Position numbers and translations under genes: made by a program
NCBI GenBank assembly: GCA_014584575.1
Contig: JACTMP010000013.1
Span: 186,001 to 250,000 of the forward strand
Origin: Chloroflexota bacterium
Lineage (GTDB): Bacteria > Chloroflexota > Anaerolineae > Promineifilales > Promineifilaceae
DNA: 64,000 bases
Direction: 5' to 3'
The notes under the pieces: model-generated
What the model was told of the DNA's origin: nothing
The model's input: the letters and a program-made list of their open reading frames with translations, nothing else
The model's database searches: none
Shown here: in pieces, positions 61,291 through 64,000 of the stretch
How positions within the stretch are numbered: the first letter of the stretch is position 1
How the letters are laid out: the number at the start of each line of letters is the position of its first letter

Positions 61291-63351
61291 ATGGCTACCA
61301 AAACAAAAGATAAGGATAAGAGAAAAATCATCCCACCGGACGAACGGCCGTTAACCCAAATCCAGGCCAATCGTCTCTCTGCCCTCAGCGGCGTCAGCGC
61401 CAAAGAGTTGGTAGGGCGCACCGTAGCCGAACTGAGCGTCTCACACCGCTTCATCATTGACCCGACGTTCTTCTTCTTCCGCCGCGTCTGTGGGCGGGTC
61501 GTTAAAAAAGACCCGGCCACGGGCGAACTATACCCCGTCCCCTTTGCCACCGTGCATGTGGAGGACACCGATTGCAGCCTGCTCGGCTACTTCCCCGGCG
61601 GGTGGGGCTGGAGCTGGTTCTTCCCCTTTTTCTGCCACCGGGAAGTGATTGCTACGGCCGTCACTGACGAATGTGGTCGCTTCTGTGTCTACATCCCGCG
61701 CTGGGACATTGACTGGATATTGCGTTGGCGGCGCGAACGCATTTGCTTCCCCCTCATCTTCGAGCGCCCCTCCATCCGCGACATCATCGAAGAACTGCAC
61801 CCCCACCCCCCCATCATCCGCGACCCTCGCCCCCAGCCTGATCCGCCACCCTTCCGCCTGCGTGAAGCCGGCATGTTGCCCCACCGCGTCGCCGATCTCG
61901 TCGGCCAGGACGCCATGCGCCAACTGGCCTCGCTGCAAATGACGGCCACCCTGGGTGGTGACGCCAAAGCCGCAGACGTCATCCTGGACCAGCCCGCTTT
62001 CAGCCAGGCCATCCAGCCACCGCTGCCGCCAAAAGTACGGGAACTGGGCGAAGCCGGCGATGTGAAAGGGTTGTCGGCACACTTGAACCTGGAAATGAAA
62101 CACCTGCGAGACTTCCGCGTGGATCGTTTCATCGGCCCCTTCCGGCGTTGTTTTGACGTGTTTGTGCCGGAATGGCATCTGGTGCTGGATGTGCCGGACA
62201 TCACTTTCCGGGTGACACAAGATGTAGACGGCGATGGCGACGAAGAGGTAATTTACAGCGAAAATTTCTTTGAAGTGCGCTGGAACGCCGGGCCAATCCC
62301 GGATGTAACGCTGGAAGCCGACCCCATCGCCGTCGCCGGTATTGCCTGCCACACACCAGACATCCCCTGCGAAGACCAACCGGCCATCCTCTTTGCCGGG
62401 CTGATGCCACTGATCAATCCACCGTTGCCGGCCGATCCATACCACGACGCAGGTACGGGCTACGGCCGTCGCCCCAATCGCCCCCACCCCTCCGGCAGCA
62501 TCAGCCCCACCATCGGCGATCTACCTCTGCCATTGGCGCAATCGCCGTACACGCGCGTCTTGCAGTTGTATGGCTGCAATGCGGTGCAAGGCGGCGTCTA
62601 TTACCGGCTGCGTTACTCCTTCAATGGTGGCGCTTCTGTTCCATTTACCGGGCACACCTGGCCGCTGCACCGGGTCGTTGGTGGAGTGTTGCAGACCCAC
62701 TGGCCCACTGCCGACGCCAATGGCTGGTATCCCATCATCCCGGCCGCTGATGGCTGGCACCCCAACCAGTTGTTGCTGAACTGGCCCACCGGCTCCTACC
62801 CGGACGGCCGTTACACTATCACCCTGGAAATTGGCAATGCTGCCAAATCGGTGATCAACACATCGGCCGCCATTAGCTTTATGGTGGACAACAGCAGACC
62901 CGTGGCTCAATTTACCGAACTACGCTGGCGACGGGTAGGCGACCCCTGGAGCGATCCCCTCCCCCTGATGTGCCCCATCATTCATCGGCCGGTCGTCAAT
63001 GGCAACCCGGTAGACATCGAGTTCTCCATCAGCTACCAGGTTACGGCGAATCACCTGCGCTCGGTGAGTTTGAGTGGCGGTGGTTGTGGCGGCGGGGTGC
63101 CTACGCTGGCATCGCCGCTGAACACAGCCCAACATTGGCACACTTCGCCAGGAGACAATGCGGTGAGCAACACGGCCGTGTTCAGCCTGTTGGGCAATCA
63201 ACCGCAGGGCGCATACAGCTTCCACCTGCACGCCGCCAGCCGTGCCTTCAATCCCGCGGGCAGTGATACCGGTTTTAGCGCTGATTGGAACTACGATCCG
63301 GTGTATAACGATGTGCAACCCTTCCTGCCGGTAGCGGTGGTGAATGCGTAA
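61291..63351 (+). CDS. Large protein of unknown function with Cna-B/carboxypeptidase-regulatory-like segment
   Basis: A 686-residue protein without signal peptide. Residues about 65-150 resemble a carboxypeptidase-regulatory-like fold (CGRVVKKDPATGELYPVPFA, AVTDECGRFCVYIPRWDIDW) with an aromatic Gly-Trp-rich loop (YFPGGWGWSWFFPFFC). The middle is Pro-rich, and the C-terminal half is beta-rich (YSFNGGASVPFTGH, GRYTITLEIGNAA). I do not recognise a function. CCAAGGAGATAAAAA precedes the ATG, so it is well translated. It may be a cytoplasmic or non-classically exported structural protein. Confidence 0.75.
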   Translation: MATKTKDKDKRKIIPPDERPLTQIQANRLSALSGVSAKELVGRTVAELSVSHRFIIDPTFFFFRRVCGRVVKKDPATGELYPVPFATVHVEDTDCSLLGYFPGGWGWSWFFPFFCHREVIATAVTDECGRFCVYIPRWDIDWILRWRRERICFPLIFERPSIRDIIEELHPHPPIIRDPRPQPDPPPFRLREAGMLPHRVADLVGQDAMRQLASLQMTATLGGDAKAADVILDQPAFSQAIQPPLPPKVRELGEAGDVKGLSAHLNLEMKHLRDFRVDRFIGPFRRCFDVFVPEWHLVLDVPDITFRVTQDVDGDGDEEVIYSENFFEVRWNAGPIPDVTLEADPIAVAGIACHTPDIPCEDQPAILFAGLMPLINPPLPADPYHDAGTGYGRRPNRPHPSGSISPTIGDLPLPLAQSPYTRVLQLYGCNAVQGGVYYRLRYSFNGGASVPFTGHTWPLHRVVGGVLQTHWPTADANGWYPIIPAADGWHPNQLLLNWPTGSYPDGRYTITLEIGNAAKSVINTSAAISFMVDNSRPVAQFTELRWRRVGDPWSDPLPLMCPIIHRPVVNGNPVDIEFSISYQVTANHLRSVSLSGGGCGGGVPTLASPLNTAQHWHTSPGDNAVSNTAVFSLLGNQPQGAYSFHLHAASRAFNPAGSDTGFSADWNYDPVYNDVQPFLPVAVVNA

Positions 63352-63356
63352 TGGAG

Positions 63357-63397
63357 TAACTGGGTAATTGGGTAATTACCTCAATTACCCAATTACC
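63357..63397. repeat. Word-repeat hairpin, family F, between convergent genes
   Basis: GTAACTGGGTAATTGGGTAA words face inverted TCAATTACCCAATTACC. It separates the unknown protein gene and the minus-strand sensor kinase. Confidence 0.7.
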
Positions 63398-63401
63398 TCC
63401 C

Positions 63402-64000
63402 CTACAAATCCGGCTGGGCCACGCGGGGATGGGGAATTTCCACTTGAATGAGCAGCCCGCCGGAACGCCGGTTCTGAAAATTGAGACGGCCACCCAACAG
63501 CGCCACCCGTTCGCTAATGCCCAACAAACCATAATGTCCACTCTGACCCAGGGTAGATAGATTGAACCCCTCTGCCAGGCCACCGCCATCATCGGCGATA
63601 GAAACGAGCAGCATCCGGGGCGACGTATGTTTCAGGGCTACATCTACGGCCGTAGCGCCTGCATGTTTCCACGTATTGTTCAGCCCCTCCTGGATTATGC
63701 GGAAAATAGAAAGCTCCAACTCCTCCGGTAAACGGCCGAACGACGCATCCAGATGCAGCATCGCCTGAATCCCGGTGCGCTCGCTCCAGCCGCGCAAGTA
63801 AGATTGCAGCGCCGCTCCCAGTCCCAGGCTATCTATGGTCGGCGGCCGCAAATTGCCACAAATCCGGCGCAGTTCTTCCACCAATGCCCGAATGTCCTGG
63901 CGCACATCCGCCAGATCATCGGCCATTTCCGGCGCATCGTCCTCTGCCCGGCCTTCAATTTCCTCCAATTGGTAATTGAGGCTCAACAAATCTTGAATGA
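63402..64000 (-). CDS. NarL/DesK-type sensor histidine kinase, C-terminal part
   Basis: Only the 3' part lies in the window, at least 195 residues. It has the dimerisation helix with RQDIRALVEELRRICGNLRP (HisKA_3 type), then a HATPase_c domain with IIQEGLNNTWKHAGAT (N box), SIADDGGGL (G1) and GHYGLLGISERVALLGG (G2). Such kinases pair with LuxR/NarL-type regulators, which would lie outside the window. The reading frame is open to the window end. Confidence 0.9.
   Translation of the reverse strand, partial: IQDLLSLNYQLEEIEGRAEDDAPEMADDLADVRQDIRALVEELRRICGNLRPPTIDSLGLGAALQSYLRGWSERTGIQAMLHLDASFGRLPEELELSIFRIIQEGLNNTWKHAGATAVDVALKHTSPRMLLVSIADDGGGLAEGFNLSTLGQSGHYGLLGISERVALLGGRLNFQNRRSGGLLIQVEIPHPRVAQPDL

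Overview
The window looks like a G+C-rich chromosome of a member of the Chloroflexota (Anaerolineae-like). This is an inference from gene content: a CpXC-domain protein, large cyclase/AAA/TPR and CHAT/TPR signalling proteins, Pro/Thr-rich lipoproteins, and an exported LRR protein with a Chloroflexi-style hydrophobic C-terminus. No 16S rRNA or other marker settles it. No phage, integrase, IS transposase or CRISPR array was seen. The most pervasive signal is the palindromic octamer ACGGCCGT. I counted about 150 copies by eye, roughly one per 420 bp, in genes, intergenic DNA and even tRNA genes, where base composition predicts only a few. It behaves like a lineage-specific highly iterated palindrome, comparable to HIP1 of cyanobacteria.

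Layout. 1-7.8 kb: lysS (5' end outside the window), a quinone oxidoreductase, a cyclase-family hydrolase, a flavin monooxygenase, a ParB-like/USP fusion and a GNAT-GNAT-cNMP-binding protein. 8-18 kb: a GAF-PAS histidine kinase, a CpXC protein, an AAC(3)-family acetyltransferase, a biotin carboxylase and a giant cyclase/ATPase/TPR protein. 18-31.6 kb: a DUF433/PIN-like toxin-antitoxin pair, a radical SAM/SPASM protein, an LRR protein, two substrate-binding-type exported proteins (one with OmpA, one with VWA), a TPR lipoprotein, YdjM- and PAP2-type membrane proteins and a glycosyltransferase. 31.7-34 kb: three tandem membrane-protein paralogues; a truncated fourth copy lies at 26.7 kb. 34-41 kb: a nitrilase-family hydrolase, a GPH transporter, two beta-propeller envelope proteins and an NmrA-type protein. 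41-47.3 kb (minus strand): sigma factor, anti-sigma-like protein, TPR-CHAT protease, subtilisin-CBM3. 47.5-53.4 kb: an ABC ATPase, a GH2 beta-mannosidase, MoxR and DUF58. 53.5-55.5 kb (minus): aroK-HIT-aroB.

55.5-60.9 kb, all on the minus strand, is the most unusual block. It holds an HNH endonuclease, a Ro60 (TROVE-VWA) orthologue, a cluster of three Y RNAs plus a fourth Y-like remnant, and an array of 21 tRNA genes. The Y RNA nearest Ro60 has the Ro-binding stem (bulged C, GA/UU pairs) and a circularly permuted tRNA-like module. Several tRNAs are atypical: two tRNA-Leu with short variable arms, a tRNA-Pro with C33, and one tRNA-like gene with a large insertion. Upstream is a promoter-terminator unit that may be a further small RNA. 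The window ends with a 686-residue protein of unknown function and the 3' part of a sensor kinase.

Gene junctions are repeatedly filled by long hairpins built from short repeated words in several sequence families. One such word-repeat lies in frame inside the beta-mannosidase gene. At least one MITE-like element with terminal inverted repeats and a 5-bp target duplication is present. The sigma/anti-sigma/CHAT/subtilisin operon resembles the protease-controlled sigma switch of type III-E CRISPR systems but has no CRISPR genes. It is the best candidate here for a new regulatory system alongside the Ro60/Y RNA/tRNA block.
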